A stretch of DNA of 64,000 bases from Hyaloraphidium curvatum (Eukaryota; Monoblepharomycota; Hyaloraphidiomycetes; Hyaloraphidiales; Hyaloraphidiaceae). The position numbers and the translations under genes were made by a program. Location: positions 372,001 through 436,000 of the forward strand of contig JAIVFI010000035.1 of NCBI GenBank assembly GCA_025558095.1. The letters run 5' to 3'. A model generated the notes under the pieces. That model made no database searches. It saw only the letters and a list, made by a program, of their open reading frames with translations, and was not told where the DNA came from. This document shows, in pieces, positions 43,453 to 52,778 of the stretch. Each line of letters opens with the position of its first letter. Position 1 is the first letter of the stretch.

Positions 43453-44568
43453 TCAGCCAACCCCCTCCTTGGCCCTCCGCTCCGCCGGCGCAAGCAGCCT
43501 GTCCATCTCCTCCTCGTCCTCCCGCGCGGCCGCCCGCCCCACCGCATCCCAATCCACCCCCTCGCCGCCCCCGAGCGCGGCACACACCTCCCTCGCCGTG
43601 CCGATCCCCGCGACCGCGCCGCCGACCATGCCCCGGGCAAGGGTGGAGCACCACGCCGTCTGCCGCACCCGCACACGGAGCCCCTCGCTCCCGGGCTCGG
43701 GGCCCGGCACGCCGAGCTTGCCCGCCCCGAGGACCGCCAGCGCGTCGGCGGCGCCGCATCGCGCGCAGGGGGTTTCCGCGACGATCACCAGCACATCGAC
43801 GTCGGCCCAGGAGCAGGACTGCCGGAGGGCGATCCTGTCCCGGGTGTAGTGGTACAGGGCCTGCGGCTCCGTGTAGGCGTGCGCCGCGGCGTCCGGAACG
43901 AGCAGGCCGAGGAGTTCGCGGAGGCGCAGCCACGCGCGCCAGTCAAAGGGGCGGCCGTACTCGGCGGGAGAGGGAGGTGGGCCGTCGGGGGAGCGCACGG
44001 TGGCCCAGGCTTCGTCGGCCGCGGCCCGGGCTTCCTCGCGGCACTCTTCCGGCACCGGATCCGGGGGTGCTGGGGGTGCCGGGTCCTCCGGACCGCCGGG
44101 CCAGGGGAGGTCCAGGAAGATGGCGGCGCGGTAGGCGAACCACGGCCCGTACTCGGGGTGCAGCGACAGGCCGGAAGGGAGGTGCCGGTGCGCGAGGCCG
44201 CACGCCTCCCCGAGGAGCTGCATCGCGACGAGGCGGCCGGGCGATGTCTCGTGGGCAAAGTGGGCGTCCGTTGCCACGCCGGGTGGGAGGGAGGCGGCGA
44301 GGGCGTCCGAGACGGCGAGGGAGACGTAGTCGTCGAGCGGGTCCTCGCGGGAGCGCCACAGCGGGTGCGCCGCGAGGAAGGAGGTGAAGGGCTGCCACAG
44401 CGCGCGTGTGTTGCCGACGAGGACGGCGAGGCCGGCGCCGCCGCGGCAAAAGGGGTCGCAGCCGGCGCGCAGCTCCGGCGGGCAGGACGAGAGGTACCAC
44501 CCGGTGCGGAAGGCGACGCAGATGTCCAGTCCACGCAATGCGAGCTCCGCCCGCAGTAACGCGAGCAT
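43453..44568 (-). CDS. MMACHC/CblC-type cobalamin processing protein with redox-domain extension
   Basis: 371 residues. The N-terminal ~230 resemble MMACHC, the cytosolic protein that removes the upper ligand of vitamin B12: DPLDDYVSLAVSDAL, an ETSPGRLVAMQLLGEACGLA helix, LSLHPEYGPWFAYRAAIFL (the family HPxxGxWFxxR segment), and FDWRAWLRLRELLG. After it, DVLVIVAETPCARCGAAD brings a CxxC in a thioredoxin-like first strand. The frame stops at 43453, but the next frame continues the expected fold with MTPVVVVNGRVAWHGSVPD (the cis-Pro strand) to a stop at 43325. One extra base in the five-C run at 43461-43465 would join them, so this may be a homopolymer error, a real frameshift or an unseen intron. 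It is divergent from the SAM-like gene. Confidence 0.75.
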   Translation of the reverse strand: MLALLRAELALRGLDICVAFRTGWYLSSCPPELRAGCDPFCRGGAGLAVLVGNTRALWQPFTSFLAAHPLWRSREDPLDDYVSLAVSDALAASLPPGVATDAHFAHETSPGRLVAMQLLGEACGLAHRHLPSGLSLHPEYGPWFAYRAAIFLDLPWPGGPEDPAPPAPPDPVPEECREEARAAADEAWATVRSPDGPPPSPAEYGRPFDWRAWLRLRELLGLLVPDAAAHAYTEPQALYHYTRDRIALRQSCSWADVDVLVIVAETPCARCGAADALAVLGAGKLGVPGPEPGSEGLRVRVRQTAWCSTLARGMVGGAVAGIGTAREVCAALGGGEGVDWDAVGRAAAREDEEEMDRLLAPAERRAKEGVG

Positions 44569-45057
44569 TTCTGCGGGATCGGAGGGGGCCCCGAGGCCCT
44601 GAGCGGCCGCGGAAGGCGATGCGGAATGATTTTTCGCGGGGCGGAGCCGGTTCCAGCGTCCCGCACTTGCCGCCGATCCTCGCTCCTTGCCCGAAAGAAT
44701 AGCTAGATCGGCCGTCCAGACGGGCCAGGATTTATTGCTGTTGATGGGCGAATGGTGCTGCCGACGGCGATCTCCGGGACAGGAGACCGGCGGACAAGGA
44801 TGACGGGGGCAAATGCGGGGCACGGAAACAGGGCAGAAGTGGCAGGGACGTCCTCCAGCACTGCCATCCACCCAATGTTCTTGAAGGGAAGAACCAAGAA
44901 AGATGGATTTGGATTTTTCCGGCGGCCGTTGCAAGCTTCAGGTGGGCCGTTGACGCAACGGCGGCACGGCGGGAGTTGGGGCCGGCGCCGGCTAGCGGAA
45001 TCCGTCTCCCATCCCCCCTCGTCCGGGGCCCCGCTGAGGGCCAGCCCGCGCCGAGCC
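44569..45057. other. intergenic, divergent promoters
   Basis: Between the MMACHC-type gene and the SAM-like gene. The latter's frame is open back to an ATG at 44752, which would add 102 mostly basic residues; that part lacks the composition of the downstream protein and may be 5' leader. Confidence 0.4.
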
Positions 45058-47264
45058 ATGGGGCTGCCGGGCGTGACGCTCGCGGGGTCATCCGCGCCGG
45101 CCGAGGAGTCGCCGTACTTCTTCCTCGCGGGCGGGCCGACCGGCACGTCGTACATCTCCGCGCGCGGCGGCGCGCCGACGGCCGAGGCGGTGTTCGGCCC
45201 GCGCAACGCGCAGTACGACGACTATGTGGCGCGGGCGATGGGCGCCGTCGGCGGGCAGAACACGGCGGTGCCGGCGGTGGGCGCCGCCCCCGCCCCCCTT
45301 CTGGCCGGGAGTGCCCCCCCCGCAGGGAGCGCCCCGCCCCCGCCGGCCACGTCATCGTCCGACACGGGCCCGCGCACGCGCACCGCCACGTCATCCTCCC
45401 TCGCCTCGCTGCCCGACGGCGTGCCCGCCGTGATCACCGACTTCAAGCCGCAAACGCCCACCGCAACGCACTTCCCCACAGACCTGCCCGTGCCGGCCGT
45501 GCCGCCCTTCTACCCGTCGCCCGCCTCGGCCGCCGCGGAGAGGTCGCCCGACGGCCCGGCCCCGGCCTCGTTGCGGCTGCTTGCCCGCGGGTCGACCGCC
45601 TCCTCGCTGGCCCCCTCGGCCTCGGCCGGCGGCCACACCCGCTCGTCCACCGCGCAGACGGCCACCACCGCCGCCTCGCGCAACTCGGAGAGCTCCGAAG
45701 ACGACGAGGACGCGGACGCCTCGGTGGGGATGACGCTGATCGTCGACGCCCCGGACTGGGAGATGGCGGGCATCCTGCCAGAGTTCAAGAACCAGCCGTC
45801 GGCGAACCGCAGCCACGGCTACGACACCACGCCCGCGTCGCCGGCGGCCAACGGCACGCCGCCGGGGGCCGCGCTGGGCGGCGCCAAGTCGCTGTACTTT
45901 GACACGGACTCGGCGGGGGTGCGCTTCGAAAAGTTCGCGAGGGCGAAGTGGGACGATCCCCTGGGCGTGGCGCAGGGGCTGGCGTGGCGCGTGTTCGTGA
46001 ACCCGGTGCAGTGGGCCGGCGAGAAGGTCGTGCGGACCATGTGGGTTGTCTAGAATCGGGGTTCTTTTCCTCCCCGCCTGACCGAGTCGGCAACTCACCA
46101 CCGCCTCCCCCCCTTAGGACGACGACGAGCAACCCGCGCAACCACGACGACATCATGCGGTGGTTCCGCACCCTCGACATCCCCCGCTCGCTGCTGCATC
46201 GGTCCGTCCCGCCCACGGGCCCCAACACCGGGGCCAACGCCGCGGCCGAGACGGTGCACTCGCAGCTGGTCCGCGCGCTCAAGCCCGTGGACGGGGACAA
46301 CGTCGTGTACCTGACGGGGGAGGAGCTGGAGAGGAGGGGGGTGGCGAGCAGGAAGGCGAGGAACGCGGTGGTGAGGGGGGTGGTCGAGATCAGGAAGTTC
46401 AGGTGGGTTGGCGGTCGGGGGGCTCGGGTTACCGGATCTGAGCTTATCCTTCCCGTGTTTGCCCACAGGATCCAGATCATCAAGACCCTCCTCGTCGTCC
46501 CCCTCCTCGAGGCCGCCGTCCGGCGCATCATCGAGATGCCCCACCTCCCCCCCGAGTACGACGTCGGCATCTCCCCGCCGCGCCCGTCCAACGGGTCGCT
46601 GGACCGCCGCGCCTCGGCCGCCCCCAAGGCCGAGAAGAAGCCTCCGGCCAGCAAGCCCGAGGAGCGCCGCGCGAGCGTGCCGCAGCCGGAGAAGAAGGAG
46701 GAAAAGGGCGGCCTCTTCAAGGGCAAGGGGCTCAAGGTGGCCATCAGCTCCATCATCCCCGGGCGCAAGCCGCAACCCGCCCCCTCCAAACCCTCCCCTG
46801 CCGCCGCCGTTCCCCTTCCCCCCAGCCCCGCGACCCTCGCCCCCCCCTCCCCCTCCCCCATCCCGGCGCGCACCCCCACCCCCGAAGCCGACGACGACCC
46901 CCCCCGCATTTCCTCCTCCACCCGCCTCGGCAAGATGCCCGACCGCTACTTCCGCGCCCTCGTCTCGTACGCCGCGGACCGGTGCTGGCTCGACTACGCG
47001 CGCGACTGGGAGACCTCCTCCGGGCGCAACCTCGTCTCGGACGCCTCGGCCGGCCAGGGCGGCGACCCCGTGGCGCTGCTCAAGGGCGCGTTCATGACCC
47101 CGCAGAGGCTGCTCGAGAACCTGCCGACGCTGAAGCAGGTGCTGCACGACCGGTGCCAGGGCGCCGCGAGGATGGAGGACCTGCTTGGCGGGGCGGAGTA
47201 CTGGGGGCCGAGGTGGGTCAAGTGCGGCGCGGGGATGTACGATATGTGGGAGGGGGACGAGTAG
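45058..47264 (+). CDS. low-complexity protein with a SAM-like segment
   Basis: Exons 45058-46040, 46118-46402 and 46469-47264 give 687 residues. The first ~270 residues are Ala/Pro/Ser/Thr-rich with an acidic SSEDDEDAD run. A more ordered part follows (GVRFEKFARAKWDDPLGVA), then across intron 1 MRWFRTLDIPRSLLHRS, and VYLTGEELERRGVASRKAR, whose Leu-Thr-x-x-x-Leu..Gly pattern resembles the end of a SAM domain. A Pro/Lys-rich linker (GLFKGKGLKVAISSIIPGR) leads to a globular C-terminus (DRYFRALVSYAADRCWLDY). Intron 2 is in frame, so reading through it also gives protein. I do not recognise the whole; a scaffold or signalling role is only a guess. Confidence 0.6.
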
Positions 47265-47594
47265 CGGCTTGGCGGCGGGGATGTTGCTGGATCGGGAACG
47301 GGAAGAGATCGCGGATGGCACACGAAGGAACCTGGTCCGTGCCGGGCGGGGGTTGCGCTTCAGGAGCTTATTCTTGTTTGCGACGTTCTACCGTGCACGT
47401 GATGTCGCTGTAGGCGGGGCGGAGCGGATGAGGCGTCTCCAGGGCCCTCGGGCGGCCCGGAGCGTGAAAGGGCCACTGTCCCTTTCACACCGGGCGGTGG
47501 TGGGCCTTTTCGAGGGTTTCTTCGCTGTGGTCCAGACCGGAGATCATATCATCGGTCCGAGCCGCAGCTGTCCCCAACGTCCCATCCCACCGGC
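47265..47594. other. intergenic, no gene seen
   Basis: 330 bp between two plus-strand genes. Presumed 3' UTR and promoter; no recognisable element. Confidence 0.4.
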
Positions 47595-50237
47595 ATGCTC
47601 GCGGCATTTGCGGTGCCGGTGCACCAGGCCGCCTCCAACGCCGGGGCCCGCGCGTACCTGTCCCGCCCCGGCGCCGATGGCGCGCGCGGGTTGGGGGACG
47701 GCCTCCTCGCGCGGGCGGCGGCCGCCGTGCCCCTCGCCGGGGCGCTGCTCCTCCGAGGGGCGGCGCTGTTTCCGCCGGACGGCGCGGCCCGATCGGCGAT
47801 GGCCGAGCGGGCCGCCAACACGGGCGTAGGGATGGTGCTGCACCTGGCCTGCATTCGTGCCTGCGGGACCGGGGCGGCGGCCGCGGTGTCGGGCACCGCG
47901 GCGCTGTGGGCGTTCCCGCTCGCGTACTTCTCGCTGGGCGAAAACCCGTCCCCGACGAGCCTGGCCGCGGCGCTGATGGGCTTCGTGGGGCTGGCGCTGC
48001 TGGCCGCGGACGGGGGAGGCACTGCCGGCGGCAACGGGACTTGGCTGGTCGGCCTCGCGTGCGGCCTGTTCGCCTCGCTGTTCTTCGCGCAGCAGCAAGT
48101 GCAGGCACGCAAGGTGCTGCGGAAGGAGGGCGGCGCGCCGGCCGTGTCGGCCGAACATTTGGCGCTCGCTGCTTCAATAGGCCAGGCAGCCGTGGGGTTT
48201 CCGCTCTCCATCTGGTCCCACTGGGCGACATTGAGAGCGGGGAGCGTGCCACTGCTGCTCCGTTCTTTGTGCGGCGACTTCATCGACCTTGCCTCCGCGG
48301 GCATCTGCGCCTTTTCGGCCGCCTACTCCACCGCCCTCAGAGCTCGCGTCGCCGTGCGCCTTCCCGCCTCCACCGTGCTGACCATCGGCAGCCTCAACGT
48401 GCTGCTGGCGTACATATTCGAAATTGCCTGGGCGGGCCGCCCACCGGGCGCGCGCGAGGCGATGGGATCAGCTTTACTTGTCACGGGGGTGCTCGTTGCC
48501 GCCGCAGAGGGGCGCGTAGGGCAGTGGGCGGCACGGATCACGACCGGGATAACCGCCCGACGTGGACCGTGGAAGAAACGGGCAGCGGTGGCCGCCTCGC
48601 TTGCCGCCGCTGCGATCGCCGTCGTCCGGACGGCGGAGCCCCCGCGGCTGCCGGCGGGCGACGAGCTAGTGTCCCTGGCCGGCCGTCTGCTGCTTGCCCG
48701 GGACGCGCTGGATGCCGGATGGGCTGACCGCCCGCTGATGCCTCTGGCGACGGACCAGGCGCGGGAGTGGCGGCGGCAGTGGGAAGAGGACGACGGGCTT
48801 TCGGACTTTGATCCCGGGGAGATGGAACGCGTGGGGGAGGCGCTGGCACGCAACCGCAATGCGTCGGCGGAGGCGAAGGAACAGCTGGTGCGACAACAGG
48901 CCTACCTGGACGAGCGTTTCCCGCCTGGGCAGCCTCCCAACCCTCTCATGCCAGGGTGCAGGCTGGCCGCGGGCGGGGCGTCGCCAGAAAATCCAGCCCA
49001 GTGCGATCTGGCCCCCGTAGTGCGCCAGCGCAGGGCGCCCTACGCGCGCGCGCTTCACGCCGCGGTGTTTGTCGACAGGTCGGCGTACCTCCTTGGCCTG
49101 GCGGCGCTCATTAGGAGTCTGGTTGAGGCGGCAAGCAAGACTGCCTACCGGCCGGAAGGCGGGCAGCCGATGAGCCTCGCGCCGAAATTCTTCATCGGGT
49201 TCGACGGCGATCCGGAGGAGATGCTGGGGTACCTTTCTTGCCTGGGCCTACTCTCCCCGGACGAGGCCGCCGCCGCGCAGCGCTCCTCCTTTCCATACGT
49301 GGGCCCCGACATCCCCCTTTTCTCGGACCCGCCCGCGGCGGCCGACCTCCCCACCATCTCCGCTGGCCGCTTCCTGATACGCAAGATCCCCCCGGCGACA
49401 TCGCTGCTCGCCCCGGCCGGCCTCGACGCCTCCCGCCGCCACCTCTCCAACCCCGCCTCGGCCGCGCGCGCATTCCCGCTCCTCCTGTTCCCGGAACTGG
49501 GCTGCGAAGCTCCGCTCCTCGCCGACGCCGACTCGATCTTCCTCTCGGACCCGTCATCGGACATCGAACCGCCCGGCATGGAAGAGCACCGCCTACCCAA
49601 CACCGACGCGGATCCCACCGGCCCCATCCCCGCGCTCCTCCGCGCCGGTGCGGCGCAGGGAACCGTGCCGTTCCACGGGCTCACGGGGGCTTACTTGCCC
49701 CCCCGTTTCCTGCGGCGTTTGGCCCTCGCCCTGCGGATGCTTCCCTTCCCCGGCGGCGATGCCGTGCAGCTGCCACTGCTCCCGCTGTCCAACTCGGGCA
49801 TCGCGTTCCACTCTTCATGCCACGCCCGGGTGCTCCGCGGCGAAGCCCGCGCCGCCGCTTTGCTCGCCCTGCACCGCGCCGCGCCACTGTGGCCGGGGAT
49901 CGCCGCATGGGGCGTCGCCGTGCGCGCAGCGTACGCACCCGGATGGGCGCCGGTGCCGCACCATTGGAACGTGGGGGCGGTCGGCAAACGCACGCGGCCA
50001 AGGAGCATGGCCGGGGAGGTGATCGGGGCGGGCGCGCTGCATTGGACCTACGGGAGGAAGCCGTGGGAGGGGATGCTGGGTAAGAGTGAGAGAGTGGGGG
50101 AGGGGGAGGTGATTGGGGAGGGGGGCGAGAGGTTGAAGGTGGTGAGCGAGGGGCTGGAGTTCGTGTGGGAGCGGTTCGCGGGCGACAAGGGCGTGTTGGG
50201 CCGGTGCTATGCGACGGTGGCCGATAGGAACGAGTGA
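47595..50237 (+). CDS. fused nucleotide-sugar-transporter-like / GT8-like glycosyltransferase, copy 1
   Basis: An intronless frame of 880 residues. The first ~330 look like a drug/metabolite-superfamily transporter of the nucleotide-sugar type: about ten hydrophobic helices, a FFAQQQVQARKVLRKEGG loop, and the late STVLTIGSLNVLLAYIFEI helix pair. After a basic boundary (RRGPWKKRAAVAAS) and an acidic linker, the second half has a glycosyltransferase pattern: YARALHAAVFVDRSAYLLG, a DxD-like LLADADSIFLSD, FHSSCHARVL, and HHWNVGAVGKR with ALHWTYGRKPWEG, close to the GT8 C-terminal H..G..KPW. Both functions belong to the Golgi: import of the activated sugar and its transfer. No family I know has this fusion. 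It faces copy 2. Confidence 0.72.
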   Translation: MLAAFAVPVHQAASNAGARAYLSRPGADGARGLGDGLLARAAAAVPLAGALLLRGAALFPPDGAARSAMAERAANTGVGMVLHLACIRACGTGAAAAVSGTAALWAFPLAYFSLGENPSPTSLAAALMGFVGLALLAADGGGTAGGNGTWLVGLACGLFASLFFAQQQVQARKVLRKEGGAPAVSAEHLALAASIGQAAVGFPLSIWSHWATLRAGSVPLLLRSLCGDFIDLASAGICAFSAAYSTALRARVAVRLPASTVLTIGSLNVLLAYIFEIAWAGRPPGAREAMGSALLVTGVLVAAAEGRVGQWAARITTGITARRGPWKKRAAVAASLAAAAIAVVRTAEPPRLPAGDELVSLAGRLLLARDALDAGWADRPLMPLATDQAREWRRQWEEDDGLSDFDPGEMERVGEALARNRNASAEAKEQLVRQQAYLDERFPPGQPPNPLMPGCRLAAGGASPENPAQCDLAPVVRQRRAPYARALHAAVFVDRSAYLLGLAALIRSLVEAASKTAYRPEGGQPMSLAPKFFIGFDGDPEEMLGYLSCLGLLSPDEAAAAQRSSFPYVGPDIPLFSDPPAAADLPTISAGRFLIRKIPPATSLLAPAGLDASRRHLSNPASAARAFPLLLFPELGCEAPLLADADSIFLSDPSSDIEPPGMEEHRLPNTDADPTGPIPALLRAGAAQGTVPFHGLTGAYLPPRFLRRLALALRMLPFPGGDAVQLPLLPLSNSGIAFHSSCHARVLRGEARAAALLALHRAAPLWPGIAAWGVAVRAAYAPGWAPVPHHWNVGAVGKRTRPRSMAGEVIGAGALHWTYGRKPWEGMLGKSERVGEGEVIGEGGERLKVVSEGLEFVWERFAGDKGVLGRCYATVADRNE

Positions 50238-50250
50238 AAGGGGATCAGCC

Positions 50251-51110
50251 TTGGCACTCATCTGTCAAAACGGACGATTGCGCATGAAGTGATCCGCTTG
50301 ACCTATGAAATCCACTGTCACCCCCGGGGTGGTGCCTTTTTGGATGGGTATGCCTGTGGAGGTTCCCCGATCTCACTCTGTCCGCCGACCCAGGACGTCC
50401 CGCTTGGCGCCCATCTGACAAAAAGGACAATTGCAAATAGAATGAACTATTCGACCTATAAGATCCGCGGCGCCACCTTTTTTGACGGCTGCCAGGACGG
50501 GGATTCCCAGCCGAGTTTCCTCGATCCCTGTCCACCAACCCAGGGGGTGCCGCTGGGCGCTCATGTGTCAAAAAGCATGTTTGCACGTGGATTGAGCTAC
50601 TTGACCGATGAGATCCACTGAAACCTCAGGGATGGCTGCTGTCGGGACGGGGATGGCGAGGTTCAAGCCCACCGGCCTCCCGATCCTGACTAGGCGACCC
50701 AGGGGCTGCTGCTTGGCACCCATCTGTCAGAAAGACGTTTTACACGCAGATTGAGCTACTTGACCGATGAGATCCAGTGGAACCCCCGGGATGGCTGCTG
50801 GGACGGGCTTGCCGAGTTCCCAGCCTGACACCTGCCGAGCTTGCCCAAACACGATCCACCAACCCAGGGCCTTCCGTTTGGCGTCCATCTGTCAAAAAGG
50901 ACAATTGCAAATAGAATGAACTATTCGACCTATGAGATCCGCGGGTGCCACCAGTTTGACGGCTGCCGGGACGGGTGTTCCCAGCCGCGTTTCCCCGATC
51001 CCTGTCCACCGACCCAGGGGATGCCGCTTGGCGCCCATGTGTCAAAAAGCATGTTGGCACGTGAGATCGAGCTACTTGACACATGGGATCAAGCGGGCAA
51101 CCCCGGGCTG
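50251..51110. repeat. six imperfect copies of a ~150-bp tandem repeat (satellite)
   Basis: A shared block, CCGCTTGGCGCCCATCTGTC and variants, recurs with its CATCTGT part at about 50259, 50412, 50562, 50721, 50886 and 51036 (spacing 150-165 bp). Each unit continues with an AAAAAG..TTGCA.. block, a CGACCTATGAGATCC-like block and a Pro-rich-codon GATCC..CACC.ACCCAGG block. Units 2 and 5, and units 3 and 6, are much closer to each other than to the others; their offset is 474 bp, so a three-unit higher-order repeat is present. Open frames in it are by-products. Confidence 0.85.
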
Positions 51111-51138
51111 CGGCCGTCCCAATGGGGCCATGATTCCC

Positions 51139-52638
51139 TCACCCCTCCTCCGGCGACGGCGCCCCCTCCAGCGCCGGCAAGTACTCCGCGGCCGCCTCCC
51201 TGCCCGCCCACATCCTGAGCGATGCCGCCCGCTCCGAGTAGCTGCTCCTCCTCGTTCCCGCGTACCTCGCGCCGCACGCCAGCAACACGTGCGACGCCGC
51301 GTAGGAGGCCAGCTCCTCCGCCACCGGCGGGTCCGCACGGTGCACGGCGACGGGAATGTCGAAGGGGCCGGTAGAGAGGTCGATCACAGGCCCGGCCTGG
51401 CCGGGGCAGAGGGGGGCGCGGGCACGGACGACGGCGTCGCGGAGGCCCGCCGAGACGTGCAGGTCCGAGGAGAGGACGAGCGTGCCGCAGCCAAGGGCGG
51501 CGGCACCCTCTGCGGCACGGGGGAGGTCGGTGCCACAGATGCGGCCGGGGACGCCGGCGGCGAGGCGGCGGCAGAAGGTGGCGTAGTCGTTGCGCGCGCG
51601 GACGTGCGCGGAGGAGTAGCTTGTCGGGGGGCAAGGGCCCCCGGGGGAGGCAAGAAATGCGGTGAGCTCGGCGGACGGCGCGGAAGTTGCGTCCGGGGTG
51701 CCAGGAATGGGCGAGGGGAGCGCCGCCGACAGCCACAGCTGCGCGACGCGCGAGACCCACGGCTGCGGGGGCAGCAGCGAGCCGGCGCCGAGCGGGAGAG
51801 CGTTCTGCGCCGAGAGCGCGTCGGCGAGAGAGGGTTGGCCGGGAAGTGCGCGGATCGGGACGCCCCAGGCGAAGGGGACGGCGACCACGGGTGGGATGCC
51901 CGGGGGCGACGCGGCGCGGGCCGCGGCAAGCAGGTCCGCCGCGAGGCCGGGGCGGTTCCAGAGCACCGTCACTGATGCACAGACGTAGTTCGGAGGGTAG
52001 TCTGCCGCGGCCCGCGTGCGCAGCATGAAAGGTTCGACCGCGCATGCCACCCGTGGGCGTGGCAGGACGGTCGCGTTGCGCCCGGGCAGTACGGGGAGCA
52101 GAGCATCGGGCACGCCCAGCTTCGCGGCCTCATCGGCGGATAGAAACAGCGGCGAGCCGTCCGCCAGCTTCCAGCCGTCCAGGCGGTACAGCCTGCCGAC
52201 GGGCACCTCGGGCGTCGCCCAGCTGCGCGGCCGTGAAAAGGCCGGCTCGATCAGGCGGCAGCCGAGCACGTCCCGCGCCAGCAGCGCCGCCCGCACGACC
52301 CCGAGCACCTGGTTCGAGTGGGCCGCGGCACTTCCTGCCGCGAGGTCCGCTGCCACGACGCACCCGGCGGGCCGAAGGGGTCTCCCGACCGGCAGCCCGA
52401 AACGCACGCCAAAAAACGCCAGCTGCTGCCACGACCGCAAGCTGTCGGGCGGTCCCCGCACGATCGGCGGCGGCAGCGCCGCGGGGTCCAGCGCGGAGAG
52501 GAGCAGCCCGCCGAGGCCTGCAGGCGCGTCGGGGGGTTCCCGCGGCGGACGCCCCCGCATTGCCGTCGCTGCTGCAAGGAGCACGCAAAACAAGAACAGG
52601 GCAAACCGTAGGACGCGAAACAACGCGCGCCGCAGCAT
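51139..52638 (-). CDS. type II membrane protein, O-fucosyltransferase-like
   Basis: An intronless frame of 499 residues. The start MLRRALFRVLRFALFLFCVL gives a short basic cytoplasmic end and a single membrane anchor, the layout of a Golgi transferase. Further on, HSNQVLGVVRAALLARDVLGC matches the N-Q....L..A...A..L motif of GDP-fucose protein O-fucosyltransferases, SSAHVRARNDYATFC the H-x-R acceptor loop, and LVLSSDLHVSAGLRDAV the late nucleotide-binding region. The family moves fucose from GDP-fucose to protein or glycan. Much of the sequence is divergent, so the sugar is uncertain. The frame is open upstream to 53124, but that part overlaps the next gene and has shadow composition. It lies between the two transporter-transferase fusions. 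Confidence 0.62.
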   Translation of the reverse strand: MLRRALFRVLRFALFLFCVLLAAATAMRGRPPREPPDAPAGLGGLLLSALDPAALPPPIVRGPPDSLRSWQQLAFFGVRFGLPVGRPLRPAGCVVAADLAAGSAAAHSNQVLGVVRAALLARDVLGCRLIEPAFSRPRSWATPEVPVGRLYRLDGWKLADGSPLFLSADEAAKLGVPDALLPVLPGRNATVLPRPRVACAVEPFMLRTRAAADYPPNYVCASVTVLWNRPGLAADLLAAARAASPPGIPPVVAVPFAWGVPIRALPGQPSLADALSAQNALPLGAGSLLPPQPWVSRVAQLWLSAALPSPIPGTPDATSAPSAELTAFLASPGGPCPPTSYSSAHVRARNDYATFCRRLAAGVPGRICGTDLPRAAEGAAALGCGTLVLSSDLHVSAGLRDAVVRARAPLCPGQAGPVIDLSTGPFDIPVAVHRADPPVAEELASYAASHVLLACGARYAGTRRSSYSERAASLRMWAGREAAAEYLPALEGAPSPEEG

Positions 52639-52778
52639 TGCGATGTGCGTGGGATGCAGCGCCGCGATCGACGCGTCCCATGTAAACACCGCCCGGCATG
52701 CCTGGAAGCTGTTGCACGAGACACGCATCCCTACAAGGAAACGCATCTTCGGAAGCGCCGGGCCAGGTTGGTCCCGCA

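Noticed and set aside
50251-51110. Regularly spaced repeats considered as a CRISPR array
   Set aside because: The repeats are ~150 bp and contiguous, without unique spacers or cas genes, in eukaryotic DNA.
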